Of a stretch of DNA of 56,642 nucleotides, positions 17,720 to 25,816 are shown piece by piece. Source of the DNA: JBBIJR01 sp037445875 (GTDB lineage Bacteria > CLD3 > SB21); NCBI GenBank assembly GCA_037445875.1, contig JBBIJR010000012.1:1-56642 (forward strand). The letters run 5' to 3'. The position numbers were made by a program, and so were the translations under genes. Below the pieces are notes generated by a model. It saw only the letters and a list, made by a program, of their open reading frames with translations. It did no database searches and was not told the DNA's origin. How positions within the stretch are numbered: the first letter of the stretch is position 1; the number at the start of each line of letters is the position of its first letter.

Positions 17720-17780
17720 ACGCGAGCCGGCTCGGAGACCCTCCCCGGGCACCCGATATTTCTTTCTGCGAATAAAAGGC

Positions 17781-17813
17781 CGACCGTGCGCTGCGGTCGG
17801 CTTTTGTTTTGTA
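17781..17813 (+). terminator. Rho-independent terminator after trxA
   Basis: Perfect 8-bp stem GCCGACCG (17781-17788) with CGGTCGGC (17796-17803), seven-base loop, followed by a T-rich tail. Ends the ileS-trxA unit. Confidence 0.85.
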
Positions 17814-17830
17814 CGGCCCTGCCATTAGCC

Positions 17831-17859
17831 TTGATTTGGGCGGCCGACTTCAATATATT
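17831..17859 (+). promoter_or_regulatory. Predicted promoter of acyl-CoA dehydrogenase operon
   Basis: TTGATT (17831-17836), 17-nt spacer, TATATT (17854-17859). Start of transcription near 17866, giving a leader of about 25 nt to the ATG at 17892. It lies just after the trxA terminator. Confidence 0.6.
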
Positions 17860-17891
17860 TTTGCAGCACACCGAGTTTGAAAGCATCTGTG

Positions 17892-19067
17892 ATGTCCGAT
17901 CCTCGACTGCCGTTTGAATTCACCGACGAGGAGATAGCCCTGCGGGACGAGGTTCGCCACTTTGCTCAGCAGCACATCGCTCCGGTGGCGGCCGAGTTGG
18001 ACCGGACAGCCGCCTTTCCCGCCGACAACATCCGCCGCATGGCCGAGCGAGGATGGTGCGGAATTCCCTTCGAGCGTAAGTACGGCGGCCTCGGCCAGAG
18101 TACCGCGGCCTACTGCCTCGCCGTGGTGGAAGTCTCCCGTGTCTGTGCTTCCCACGGCATCACCATTGCCGCCCATACCGGTATCGGATGCGGCCCCATC
18201 AATCTGCTTGGCACCGAGGAGCAGAAACAGCAATACCTCCGTCCGCTGGCCCGCGGCGAAAAACTCGCCTCCTTCGGGCTTACCGAGCCCGGTGCCGGAA
18301 GCGACGCAGGGGGAACACGAACGACGGCAGAACGGCGCAACGGGAACTACGTTGTCAACGGCTCAAAGATATTCATTACCAGTGCAGGTTTCGCGGATGT
18401 CTTCGTCATCACGGCCGTGACCGACCGCACCAAAGGAAAGAAGGGCATCAGTTCCTTTATTATTGAAAAGGAGTTCCCCGGATTCCTCGTCGGGAAGAAA
18501 GAAGACAAGATGGGATGGAGGGCCTCGGATACGCGAATGCTTCATTTTGAGAATATGAAGGTACCGCGCGAGAACCTGCTCGGCCATGAAGGCGAGGGAT
18601 TGAAGGGCTTCCTGCGCGTATTGGACGGAGGCCGGATAGGAATGGCTGCTTTATCTCTTGGCATAGCCCTCGGGGCCTTCGAGGAAGCGAGGGTTTACGC
18701 CCAACAGCGCCGTCAGTTCGACCGAGCGCTTTCGGAAAACCAGGGTATCCAGTTCTTTCTGGCCGACATGGCGCTCGGTATCGAATGCGGATGGCACCTG
18801 GTACTCCATGCGGCCCGGCGCAAAGACGCGGGGCTTCCCTACACGCGGGAAGCGGCAATGGCCAAACTCCAGACGTCCGAATTGGCCATGCAGACAACTA
18901 CTCGAGCCATCCAAATCATGGGAGCGGTCGGCTGCACGGACCGCGCGAACGTTGAGCGGTACTTCCGCGACGCAAAGATTTGTGAAATCGGCGAAGGCAC
19001 CTCTGAGATCCAGCGCCTGGTAATCTCCCGGGAAATCCTGAAGAACCCAACGTATGCGGCCATCTAA
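17892..19067 (+). CDS. Acyl-CoA dehydrogenase
   Basis: FAD enzyme catalysing alpha-beta dehydrogenation of an acyl-CoA; electrons pass to ETF and then ETF-QO, which is encoded at 26691-28400. About 391 residues. Family segments include 'FGLTEPGAGSDAGGTRT', 'NGSKIFITSAGFADVFVI' and 'RRQFDRALSENQGIQFFLAD'. The catalytic Glu lies in 'ICEIGEGTSEIQRLVI'. This is the short-chain/butyryl type; chain-length preference is inferred weakly. ATG 17892 is chosen over TTG 17877. The last 14 bases overlap the next gene. Confidence 0.93.
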   Translation: MSDPRLPFEFTDEEIALRDEVRHFAQQHIAPVAAELDRTAAFPADNIRRMAERGWCGIPFERKYGGLGQSTAAYCLAVVEVSRVCASHGITIAAHTGIGCGPINLLGTEEQKQQYLRPLARGEKLASFGLTEPGAGSDAGGTRTTAERRNGNYVVNGSKIFITSAGFADVFVITAVTDRTKGKKGISSFIIEKEFPGFLVGKKEDKMGWRASDTRMLHFENMKVPRENLLGHEGEGLKGFLRVLDGGRIGMAALSLGIALGAFEEARVYAQQRRQFDRALSENQGIQFFLADMALGIECGWHLVLHAARRKDAGLPYTREAAMAKLQTSELAMQTTTRAIQIMGAVGCTDRANVERYFRDAKICEIGEGTSEIQRLVISREILKNPTYAAI

Positions 19068-21459
19068 AAACAAGATCGTTCGGCGCCTGCATCTTGCCCT
19101 CCTCCCTTTCAGGCGGTTCCTCCTCAACAAGGATCACCTGGCCATCCGCATTGGCCTGATCCTCGCCTTGATTGTCGTTCCCGTCCTGCTGTTTCCCGGA
19201 AACGAGTTCACTCAGTACTCCGAGTACAAGATCGGCGTCTTCTCACCCCAGGAGGTCCGTGCACCGTTTACGTTTCCCGTGTACAAGAGCCAGGAGCAAT
19301 TGGAGGTGGAACGCAAAGAGGCCGAGAACCTCATCGCACCCGTTTTCGATCGCAATTCGGACGTAGCAACGTTGCAGATGGCTTCTCTGGACGAACTCAT
19401 GTCGATGTTCGAACAGCTCAGAAGTTCGCCGAAGCCCCTGCAGTACACGGACAATGAGGGCAAGACGCAGACTTACATCCCCCAGGCTTACGATTCGCTC
19501 CGAAACGGCATCAACCGCAAATTCGGCATCAATGTCGTCGAAGACCGCTGGCAAGTCCTGCAAACCCGCGATCCCAACGCCGTTGAGTCCCTTGTAAGGC
19601 CGGTTGCCAGAAAAGACACGGTGGGGCGGCCACTGATGAAAGCGAGAGTTGGCAAGTACCTCAGTCTCTCCCAACTTCAGGAATTCGCCCGCAACCTCTC
19701 CTTTATCCTGGCCGATCAATTTGCACTCGGTGTCATCAATCTGGACAAGAATAACTTCAAGAGCCCCATTTCGCCGATAAATATCCGGGAAGGCCAGCAG
19801 GAGCGCACCGAGTTCGTGAAGAACGTCAACGATATCGATGAAGCCCGCTATCGCGCGCAGGACGTCCTTCGGAATTACTACGCCGATTCGCGCATGGTCA
19901 ATATCGGATACGAAATCCTCTCGAAATTCATCACACCCAACATCCTGTACAACGACTACGAAACCAAACGCAGGAAGATCGATGCCGTCAACACGGTACC
20001 GCAGACGTACGGGTTCGTTCTCGCGGGCGACATCATCGTAAACAAGAACGAGACGGTGACGGCCACGATTCATCAACAGTTGAAGTCCCTCGAGCAGGCA
20101 TGGGCGGAAAAGAGAATTCTGGAAGGCGGCATTAACTGGATTCTGCCATTTGTGGGCCGATCTCTCCTGGTGTTTGCCATGATGTTCTTCTTGCTCGCCT
20201 ACCTGTATTTCTATCAGAAGGACCTCCTGCAGAGTGTTCAAAAACTGACTCTGCTGGTTATTCTGATTCTGATGGAGCTGACATTCTACTATATTTTTAT
20301 CCATATTTTTGATTTCTCCGTCTACGTCATTCCCATCGTGCTTAGTTCCGTGCTGTTGACCACGCTCTTTGACGTGCAGCTTGGCTTCATAGGGACAGCG
20401 TCGATAAGTTTTCTGATCGGGGCCATGCAGGGCAATGAGTACACCACCACCATCGTGCTGTTATTCGTGGGCTCCATCGCCTGCCTGTCCGTGACCAATC
20501 TCAGTAAACGACGACATGTGTTCAATTCCATACTGTGGGTTTCCCTGGCGTACGCCTTTATCATCGTTACGACCAGTTTCGTCAAGTACAACGATTTCAC
20601 GGAAATCTTTACGCGGGATTTGCCGTACGGTTTGCTGAGTGGGATCTTGTCGATGCTGGTGGCCTTCGGATGCCTGGTCCTGTTCGAGTCGATCTTCGAC
20701 GTCTGTACGGCGTTCACACTTCTGGAGTTGTCCGATTCCAACCATCCCCTCCTTCAGCAACTTGCCATCAAGGCCCCGGGGACGTACCACCACAGCATCA
20801 TCGTTGGAAATCTGGCCAAGGCGGGCGCGGAAACCATCGGCGTCAATTCCCTCCTCACGCGAGTCGGCGCTCTGTATCATGACATCGGGAAGATGGACAT
20901 GCCGGAGTATTTTGTCGAGAATCAGATCAGCAATCACAACAAGCACGAGTCATTGGCGCCCCGCATGAGCGCCCTCATTCTGATATCACACGTCAGTGTA
21001 GGCCTGGAGCTGGCTGAGAAATACCGGCTGCCCAAGGCGATCAGGAACGTGATTCCGGAACACCACGGTCGCCAGCTGATCAGCTATTTCTACCACAAAG
21101 CGCTGGAATCGCGACGGCCCGATGAAACGCTCGAGGAGGATGATTTCAAGTATCCAGGCCCACGGCCGAAAACCAAGGAATCCGGAATCATCATGCTGGC
21201 CGACGGCGTCGAAGCGGCTACCCATTCGATCAAGGACCCCACGGCCGACCGTATCCGGGCGATGGTTCACTCGATCTTCGAGAACCGCCTCACTACCGGG
21301 GAACTGGACGACTGTGATCTTACGATCGGCGATCTTAAGCGGATTGAGGAGGTGTTTATGCCTATATTGCTCGGCATTCACCACGTGCGCGTGGAGTATC
21401 CCGGGCAGGCCGCTGTTCTCCTGCAATCCGACATGGCTGAACCCGCGATCATGGGATGA
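19054..21459 (+). CDS. 7TMR-HDIG membrane phosphodiesterase (PgpH-like)
   Basis: 801-residue inner-membrane protein. An N-terminal helix (near 'IGLILALIVVPVLLF') precedes a large extracytoplasmic 7TMR-HDED-like domain (about residues 60-350). A block of about seven helices (about 365-555) follows, then a cytosolic HD domain with 'GTYHHSIIVGNLAKAGAE' and 'VGALYHDIGKMDMPEYFV', later 'VIPEHHGRQLISYFY' and 'IMLADGVEAATHS'. This is the PgpH architecture; characterised members hydrolyse cyclic di-AMP. ATG 19054 lies inside the end of the preceding gene. ybeY follows after 4 bp, the linkage seen in many genomes (PgpH-YbeY). Confidence 0.92.
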   Translation: MRPSKNKIVRRLHLALLPFRRFLLNKDHLAIRIGLILALIVVPVLLFPGNEFTQYSEYKIGVFSPQEVRAPFTFPVYKSQEQLEVERKEAENLIAPVFDRNSDVATLQMASLDELMSMFEQLRSSPKPLQYTDNEGKTQTYIPQAYDSLRNGINRKFGINVVEDRWQVLQTRDPNAVESLVRPVARKDTVGRPLMKARVGKYLSLSQLQEFARNLSFILADQFALGVINLDKNNFKSPISPINIREGQQERTEFVKNVNDIDEARYRAQDVLRNYYADSRMVNIGYEILSKFITPNILYNDYETKRRKIDAVNTVPQTYGFVLAGDIIVNKNETVTATIHQQLKSLEQAWAEKRILEGGINWILPFVGRSLLVFAMMFFLLAYLYFYQKDLLQSVQKLTLLVILILMELTFYYIFIHIFDFSVYVIPIVLSSVLLTTLFDVQLGFIGTASISFLIGAMQGNEYTTTIVLLFVGSIACLSVTNLSKRRHVFNSILWVSLAYAFIIVTTSFVKYNDFTEIFTRDLPYGLLSGILSMLVAFGCLVLFESIFDVCTAFTLLELSDSNHPLLQQLAIKAPGTYHHSIIVGNLAKAGAETIGVNSLLTRVGALYHDIGKMDMPEYFVENQISNHNKHESLAPRMSALILISHVSVGLELAEKYRLPKAIRNVIPEHHGRQLISYFYHKALESRRPDETLEEDDFKYPGPRPKTKESGIIMLADGVEAATHSIKDPTADRIRAMVHSIFENRLTTGELDDCDLTIGDLKRIEEVFMPILLGIHHVRVEYPGQAAVLLQSDMAEPAIMG

Positions 21460-21463
21460 TGCT

Positions 21464-21892
21464 GTGGTCGAGGTTGTCAACGCCTGTCCAAACCGGCGCG
21501 TTCCCACTTTGAAAATACGACGAGTGGTACGTCTCATTGCTGCCAAGGAGAGCCGAAGGGTCGTGGGCGCCCTCACCGTTGTCTGCATTGACAACCGCAG
21601 AATCCGCCGGATTAACCGGCAGTATCTTCGCCACGACCACGCGACGGATGTGCTGGCGTTCGATCTGTCGGACGGTCCGGATGCTCCGATCGAGGGAGAG
21701 ATCTATGTGAGCCTGGAAATGGCTGCACGGCAGGCTCGCGAGGCGCGGGTGACGTTCACCAATGAGGTTCTCAGACTCGTGGCGCACGGCTTTCTCCACC
21801 TGTTGGGTTTCGACGACTCAACCGCCAGCCAGCGTACTTTAATGCTCGACACGGGCGAGAAATATCTTGCCGCCGCTGAACGGGACCCCTGA
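21464..21892 (+). CDS. ybeY: Endoribonuclease/rRNA maturation factor YbeY
   Basis: Metal-dependent RNase acting in 16S rRNA 3'-end maturation and ribosome quality control. About 142 residues; I place the start at GTG 21464, four bases after the HDIG stop. The motif region reads 'RLVAHGFLHLLGFDDSTASQ': two histidines (HGxLH) are kept, but the usual third metal His of the H3xH5xH pattern is Asp. The same position is also non-His in Bacteroidota YbeY that I recall, so it is probably lineage-specific. 'HDHATDVLAFDLSDG' is the other conserved block. Overlaps nadC by one base (TGATG). Confidence 0.9.
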   Translation: MVEVVNACPNRRVPTLKIRRVVRLIAAKESRRVVGALTVVCIDNRRIRRINRQYLRHDHATDVLAFDLSDGPDAPIEGEIYVSLEMAARQAREARVTFTNEVLRLVAHGFLHLLGFDDSTASQRTLMLDTGEKYLAAAERDP

Positions 21893-22749
21893 TGCGTGCG
21901 TTTCCTTTTTCCCGGCGAACTCGTGAGTTCATCCGTGCGGCCTTGAGAGAAGATCTCGGCCCCGGTGACATCACCACTTCCGCCGTGGTTCCGCCGAACA
22001 TGCTGGGTTCGGCCCGCGTCGTAGCAAAAGCGGCCGGCCGGTTGTGCGGAGTTCCCGTATTTGAGGAGGTTTTCAGACTCGTGGATCCCAAAGTTGTGAT
22101 CGAGTGGCGTGCGAGGGATGGAGAATCACTGGAGAAGGATACCTTTATAGCGGAATTGAGCGGTCGGATCCCTTCCATTCTTACAGCGGAACGGACGGCT
22201 CTTAATTTCCTCCAGCGCCTCAGCGGCATCGCCACACTGACATCCCGCTTTGTGAAGGCTGCAACCTCAGGCAACGCAAGGATTGTTGACACCCGCAAGA
22301 CCACCCCGCTGTGGCGCGAACTGGAGAAATACGCGGTCCGCATTGGGGGAGGCACAAATCATCGTTTCGGGCTGTTTGATATGTTCCTTATCAAGGACAA
22401 CCATATTGCGGCGGCCGGGGGTGTCTCCCGGGCCATCCAAGCGACCTTGGAATTCCAGGCTGAGAGACATCTGCATTGCGCAATCGAAGTTGAAGCACGA
22501 ACGGTGGAGGAGGTCAAAGAGGCCTTGCAATTCCCCATCCAACGGATTATGTTGGACAATATGAGCATGTCAGAGATCGAGACGGCCGTTGCACTCATCG
22601 GTGGCCGGTGTGAAGTGGAAGCTTCCGGGGGCGTGAACCTGGACAATGTGCAGTCCATCGCGGCATCTGGCGTAGAATACGTTTCCGTCGGGGCGCTGAC
22701 GCATTCAGCCCCGGCACTCGACCTGTCTATGCTAGTCATGGGTCGCTAG
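21892..22749 (+). CDS. nadC: Nicotinate-nucleotide pyrophosphorylase (quinolinate phosphoribosyltransferase)
   Basis: Converts quinolinate and PRPP to nicotinate mononucleotide in de novo NAD synthesis. 285 residues. 'EDLGPGDITTSAVV', 'RTALNFLQRLSGIATLT', 'VDTRKTTPLWRELEKYA', 'GGTNHRFGLFDMFLIKDNHI' and the C-terminal 'EASGGVNLDNVQSIAASGV' are diagnostic. ATG 21892 shares a base with the ybeY stop, so translation is coupled. nadA and nadB are not in the window. Confidence 0.96.
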   Translation: MRAFPFSRRTREFIRAALREDLGPGDITTSAVVPPNMLGSARVVAKAAGRLCGVPVFEEVFRLVDPKVVIEWRARDGESLEKDTFIAELSGRIPSILTAERTALNFLQRLSGIATLTSRFVKAATSGNARIVDTRKTTPLWRELEKYAVRIGGGTNHRFGLFDMFLIKDNHIAAAGGVSRAIQATLEFQAERHLHCAIEVEARTVEEVKEALQFPIQRIMLDNMSMSEIETAVALIGGRCEVEASGGVNLDNVQSIAASGVEYVSVGALTHSAPALDLSMLVMGR

Positions 22750-22768
22750 TGGGAGAAATGGAGCTTGT

Positions 22769-23413
22769 ATGGGTCGCACAGTAGTTACTGAGAAGAAAGT
22801 CATCCAGGCAGCCAAGACGACGAAAGAGATTGAGGTCCCGCCGGGTTCAGTGGTGACGCCTCTCGCGAGGGATGCGGCCAGAAAACTCCATGTTTCCATC
22901 CGATTCGTGACAACGGAGGACAAGGGCTCTCCTCAAGCTTCTGTCAAGCGCGGCGGTGAAGCCAAAGTAGCCCTGGGTGCCGATCATGGAGGCTTCACAC
23001 TCAAGCACCGGATCAAGACACTCCTAACGGAAATGGGATTCCAAGTCGTCGACGTGGGGACTAACTCGCAGCAACCGGTTGATTATCCAGACTTTGCGGA
23101 ATCCGTTGCACGGTTGGTCGCAGACGGTGATTGTTCCTGCGGCATCATGATCGACGGCGCCGGAATCGGGTCGTCGATCACCGCCAACAAAGTTCCCGGT
23201 ATTCGCGCAGCGCTGTGCCATGATGTGACATCTGCTATCAACAGCCGGGAGCATAACAATGCAAATGTCCTGACCTTGGGAGCACGCATTACTGGCGAGG
23301 TGGTGGCAGAGCAAATTGTGAGAACATGGATGACAACCCCCTTCGAGGGTGGCAGGCATCAATCCCGGATCAACAAGATCACACAAATCGAGAAGAAGTA
23401 CCTGAAGGGCTAA
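22769..23413 (+). CDS. RpiB/LacAB-family sugar-phosphate isomerase with N-terminal extension and Cys-to-Asp change
   Basis: 214 residues: an extension of about 64 residues followed by an RpiB core beginning 'KVALGADHGGFTLKH'. The core keeps the His in 'SREHNNANVLTLGA' (His162), but the residue normally Cys in 'ICGTGIG' is Asp129 ('GIMIDGAGIGSSITANKV'). The extension contains 'VPPGSVVTPLARDAARKL', a motif I associate with N-termini of proteins from bacterial microcompartment loci; no shell genes are seen here. Isomerisation of a sugar phosphate is plausible but classic ribose-5-phosphate activity is uncertain. ATG 22769 follows GGAG. It ends tail-to-tail with ribBA, overlapping by 4 bp, with no terminator hairpin between them. 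Confidence 0.8.
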   Translation: MGRTVVTEKKVIQAAKTTKEIEVPPGSVVTPLARDAARKLHVSIRFVTTEDKGSPQASVKRGGEAKVALGADHGGFTLKHRIKTLLTEMGFQVVDVGTNSQQPVDYPDFAESVARLVADGDCSCGIMIDGAGIGSSITANKVPGIRAALCHDVTSAINSREHNNANVLTLGARITGEVVAEQIVRTWMTTPFEGGRHQSRINKITQIEKKYLKG

Positions 23414-24546
23414 CCAGGGTTATCACCTACGGGCGTTTCTATTGGTACAAACTCCACAATTTCGAGTCCATAGCCCTCCAGACCCACGTATTTCTTGGAA
23501 TTGTTCGTCATAAGCCGCAGCTTCTTAACGCCTACATCAACCAGGATCTGTGACCCAACACCAAGGGTTCGCCAATCCTTGTCGGTATCCTGGGTGTGAT
23601 GGCTGGCCACGGACGGCATTTCTCCAAACGGGTAAAGACCCAGTCCCCGGCTGTCCTGACCTCTCAGATACAAAAGGACTCCCCTACCCTCCTGCTCAAT
23701 CATCCTCAGACAGTTGGCCACCTGGACGTTTTGGTCGAAGAAGGTGGAACCGAATACATCTGCCATCAAGCACTGGGAGTGCACGCGCACAAGGATAGGG
23801 TCCTGCGTTCGGACACTACCCTTGATGATCACAATATGCTGGTCGCCGTTGAGGATGTTCTCGTAGACTCGAACCGTGAAACGCCCGAAAACACTGGGCA
23901 GGTCAATGTCCGTCGCGAGCGAGCGGATGAACTTCTCCTTTTGCAGGCGATAGTCTATGAGGTCCTTGATGGTAATGATCTTTAGATCGAATCTCTGAGC
24001 CAGGTCGACCAGCGCCGGAACACGGGCCATAGATCCGTCTTCATCCATTATTTCGCACAGTACGCCCGCGGGATACAGGCCGGCCTGTCGGGCCAGGTCT
24101 ACCGAAGCTTCCGTATGCCCGCTGCGCTCCAGAACCCCCCCTTCTTTGGCTATCAGCGGGAAGATGTGACCGGGCCGTGCCAGGTCCTCCGGACGACTCC
24201 TCGGATTGATGACCGTTTGGATCGTCGTGGCGCGGTCGGCAGCGGAGATGCCTGTGGTCGTCCCGTGACGCGCATCGATGGTAACGGTAAAAGACGTTGC
24301 GTGCAAGGCGGTGTTGTTGTTGACCATGATGTTCAGGTCGAGTTCCTCTGCGCGCTTGGGTGTAATAGCAAGGCAAATCAACCCCCGGCCGTGTTTGGCC
24401 ATGAAATTGATCGCATCGGGTGTGACTTTCTCGGCCGCCATGATGAAGTCGCCCTCGTTTTCCCTATCTTCGTCGTCCACTACGATGATGACTTTGCCCT
24501 GCTTGTAGGCCTCAATGGCCTCCTCAATGGAGTGAAACGCCGACAT
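23410..24546 (-). CDS. ribBA: RibBA: DHBP synthase with degenerate GTP cyclohydrolase II domain
   Basis: 378 residues. Residues 1-200 are a full 3,4-dihydroxy-2-butanone-4-phosphate synthase (RibB) with the acidic metal site 'DDEDRENEGDFIM' (24-36), 'RHGTTTGISAADRATTI' and 'RSGHTEASVDLARQAG'. Residues 205-378 match GTP cyclohydrolase II, but of the three zinc cysteines only Cys259 ('RVHSQCLMADVFGS') remains; the following 'RCDCG' is 'FFDQN' (269-273). The substrate region is also altered near 305-325. The RibB half should work; GTP ring opening is doubtful. ATG 24546 shares one base with the ribE stop. It ends convergent with the RpiB-like gene. Confidence 0.9.
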   Translation of the reverse strand: MSAFHSIEEAIEAYKQGKVIIVVDDEDRENEGDFIMAAEKVTPDAINFMAKHGRGLICLAITPKRAEELDLNIMVNNNTALHATSFTVTIDARHGTTTGISAADRATTIQTVINPRSRPEDLARPGHIFPLIAKEGGVLERSGHTEASVDLARQAGLYPAGVLCEIMDEDGSMARVPALVDLAQRFDLKIITIKDLIDYRLQKEKFIRSLATDIDLPSVFGRFTVRVYENILNGDQHIVIIKGSVRTQDPILVRVHSQCLMADVFGSTFFDQNVQVANCLRMIEQEGRGVLLYLRGQDSRGLGLYPFGEMPSVASHHTQDTDKDWRTLGVGSQILVDVGVKKLRLMTNNSKKYVGLEGYGLEIVEFVPIETPVGDNPG

Positions 24547-25190
24547 TAGAATCCCATCTCCTTAAGCCAGGCTTCTGTAATGACCGACTTTGGTCCCGCG
24601 GCCGCACCCGGCAGTAGCTTTTCGATATATTTGCCGACCATGTCCACTTCGATGTTCACAAGTGCATCGGGCTCCTTGCCCGAGATCGAAGTAACCTCCC
24701 AGGTGTGGGGGATGATCGACACGTAAACGGTTCGACCCGCCATCTCGGCGGCCGTCAGGCTAATCCCGTCTACTGCAATGGACCCAACGGGGATCACGTA
24801 CCGGACCAATGCCTCCGGCAGTTCAATGCCCATCCACCAACTCGTCGACCGGCGTTCGACGGAGACCACCCGTGCGACTCCATCTACGTGACCCAGGACG
24901 AGATGCCCTCCGAGCCTGTCCGACAACCTCATGGAGCGTTCGAGGTTGACTTCCGTACCGGTCCGAAAGGATCCGAGCGTAGTCTTCTTCAACGTTTCCT
25001 CTACGACATCCACTTCGAACGATCGTTCTTCGCGTCGGACGACCGTCAGACAGCAGCCGTCGACGGCTATGCTGCTGTCCACAACGACGTCCTCGAGGAT
25101 CCGTCGAGCAGACACCGTGAAGCGCAACCCATCACCCAGCGCGGCGATGGATTTGATCTTCCCCTTTTCCTCTATGAGCCCTGTGAACAT
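24546..25190 (-). CDS. ribE: Riboflavin synthase, alpha chain
   Basis: Dismutates two 6,7-dimethyl-8-ribityllumazines to riboflavin. About 214 residues, starting at 'MFTGLIEEKGKI', which is the invariant family N-terminus. Two similar lumazine-binding repeats follow; 'DSSIAVDGCCLTVV' in the first and 'VGSIAVDGISLTAAEM' in the second are equivalent. 'GGHLVLGHVDGVARV' ends the first repeat. ATG 25190 lies 11 bp after the 59-residue gene and its stop overlaps ribBA by one base. ribD and ribH are not in the window. Confidence 0.95.
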   Translation of the reverse strand: MFTGLIEEKGKIKSIAALGDGLRFTVSARRILEDVVVDSSIAVDGCCLTVVRREERSFEVDVVEETLKKTTLGSFRTGTEVNLERSMRLSDRLGGHLVLGHVDGVARVVSVERRSTSWWMGIELPEALVRYVIPVGSIAVDGISLTAAEMAGRTVYVSIIPHTWEVTSISGKEPDALVNIEVDMVGKYIEKLLPGAAAGPKSVITEAWLKEMGF

Positions 25191-25201
25191 GCCACCGTAA
25201 T

Positions 25202-25381
25202 CTACTTGCAATACCGGTCGAATAAGTCGCGGAGTTTCCTCACGGCCTCCGCATCCAGATCTTCATCATCTTTGACGCGCCGATACAAACGCTTGAACTC
25301 GTCGTCATCCGCAGCCTGCAGTTTGTGCCCGGCATAGTACTCAATCTCTTCACACATTTTTCGTATCTCGCTGAACGTCAT
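25202..25381 (-). CDS. Small acidic helical protein, 59 residues, unknown
   Basis: A short coding sequence between doxX and ribE. It begins 'MTFSEIRKMCEEIEYYAGHK' and ends 'KLRDLFDRYCK', with an acidic middle ('DDDEFKRLYRRVKDDEDLD'). Predicted to be almost wholly helical, with two Cys residues. ATG 25381 has GGAGA eight bases upstream, overlapping the doxX stop region, and the TAG is 11 bp before the ribE ATG, so it fits exactly into the operon. The spacing, ribosome site and amphipathic pattern support a real gene; I recognise no family. Confidence 0.65.
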   Translation of the reverse strand: MTFSEIRKMCEEIEYYAGHKLQAADDDEFKRLYRRVKDDEDLDAEAVRKLRDLFDRYCK

Positions 25382-25384
25382 GGA

Positions 25385-25792
25385 TCAGTCTCCGTGTTTT
25401 CTCACGAAGTTCTCCAGGGACCATGAACCGCTCCCGCTGAAGAGCGCGGCCAGGGACAGCAATAGCAATTGAACCACCTGCTCCATTTCTCCGAATGTGC
25501 TGTGGCGATGGATGACCGCAAGGGATATCAACAATGTCAGCGCCAGCGCGAGACTTGCCTGTCGAGTAAGTAGGCCGAGCCCCACCATAATGCCTCCGAA
25601 GAACTCCACGCCCGCGATCGCGTATGAAGTGAACGCAGACATCGGCATACCCAATCGGGCGAAGTGATCGATCGATCGCTGTACCCCGGAACCCCACAGC
25701 TTGTGGTAGCCGTGATAGACAAAAACGACGGCAATCCCTAGCCGCAGAAACAGTACGGCAAGGTCGGCATGGCGTTGGAAGAATCTAAACAA
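25385..25792 (-). CDS. DoxX-family membrane protein
   Basis: 135-residue inner-membrane protein with four hydrophobic helices. 'LFLRLGIAVVFVYHGYHKLW' and 'GVEFFGGIMVGLGLLTRQAS' are the DoxX core, where Gly-rich helices carry the conserved Lys-Leu after helix 1. Family members include quinol-oxidase subunits and proteins of unknown role in redox or thiol stress. It lies in a run with ETF-QO and riboflavin genes, which is compatible with a respiratory or flavin-related job, but this is only context. Confidence 0.85.
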   Translation of the reverse strand: MFRFFQRHADLAVLFLRLGIAVVFVYHGYHKLWGSGVQRSIDHFARLGMPMSAFTSYAIAGVEFFGGIMVGLGLLTRQASLALALTLLISLAVIHRHSTFGEMEQVVQLLLLSLAALFSGSGSWSLENFVRKHGD

Positions 25793-25816
25793 GACACCTC
25801 CTAAGATGGTTTGTGT

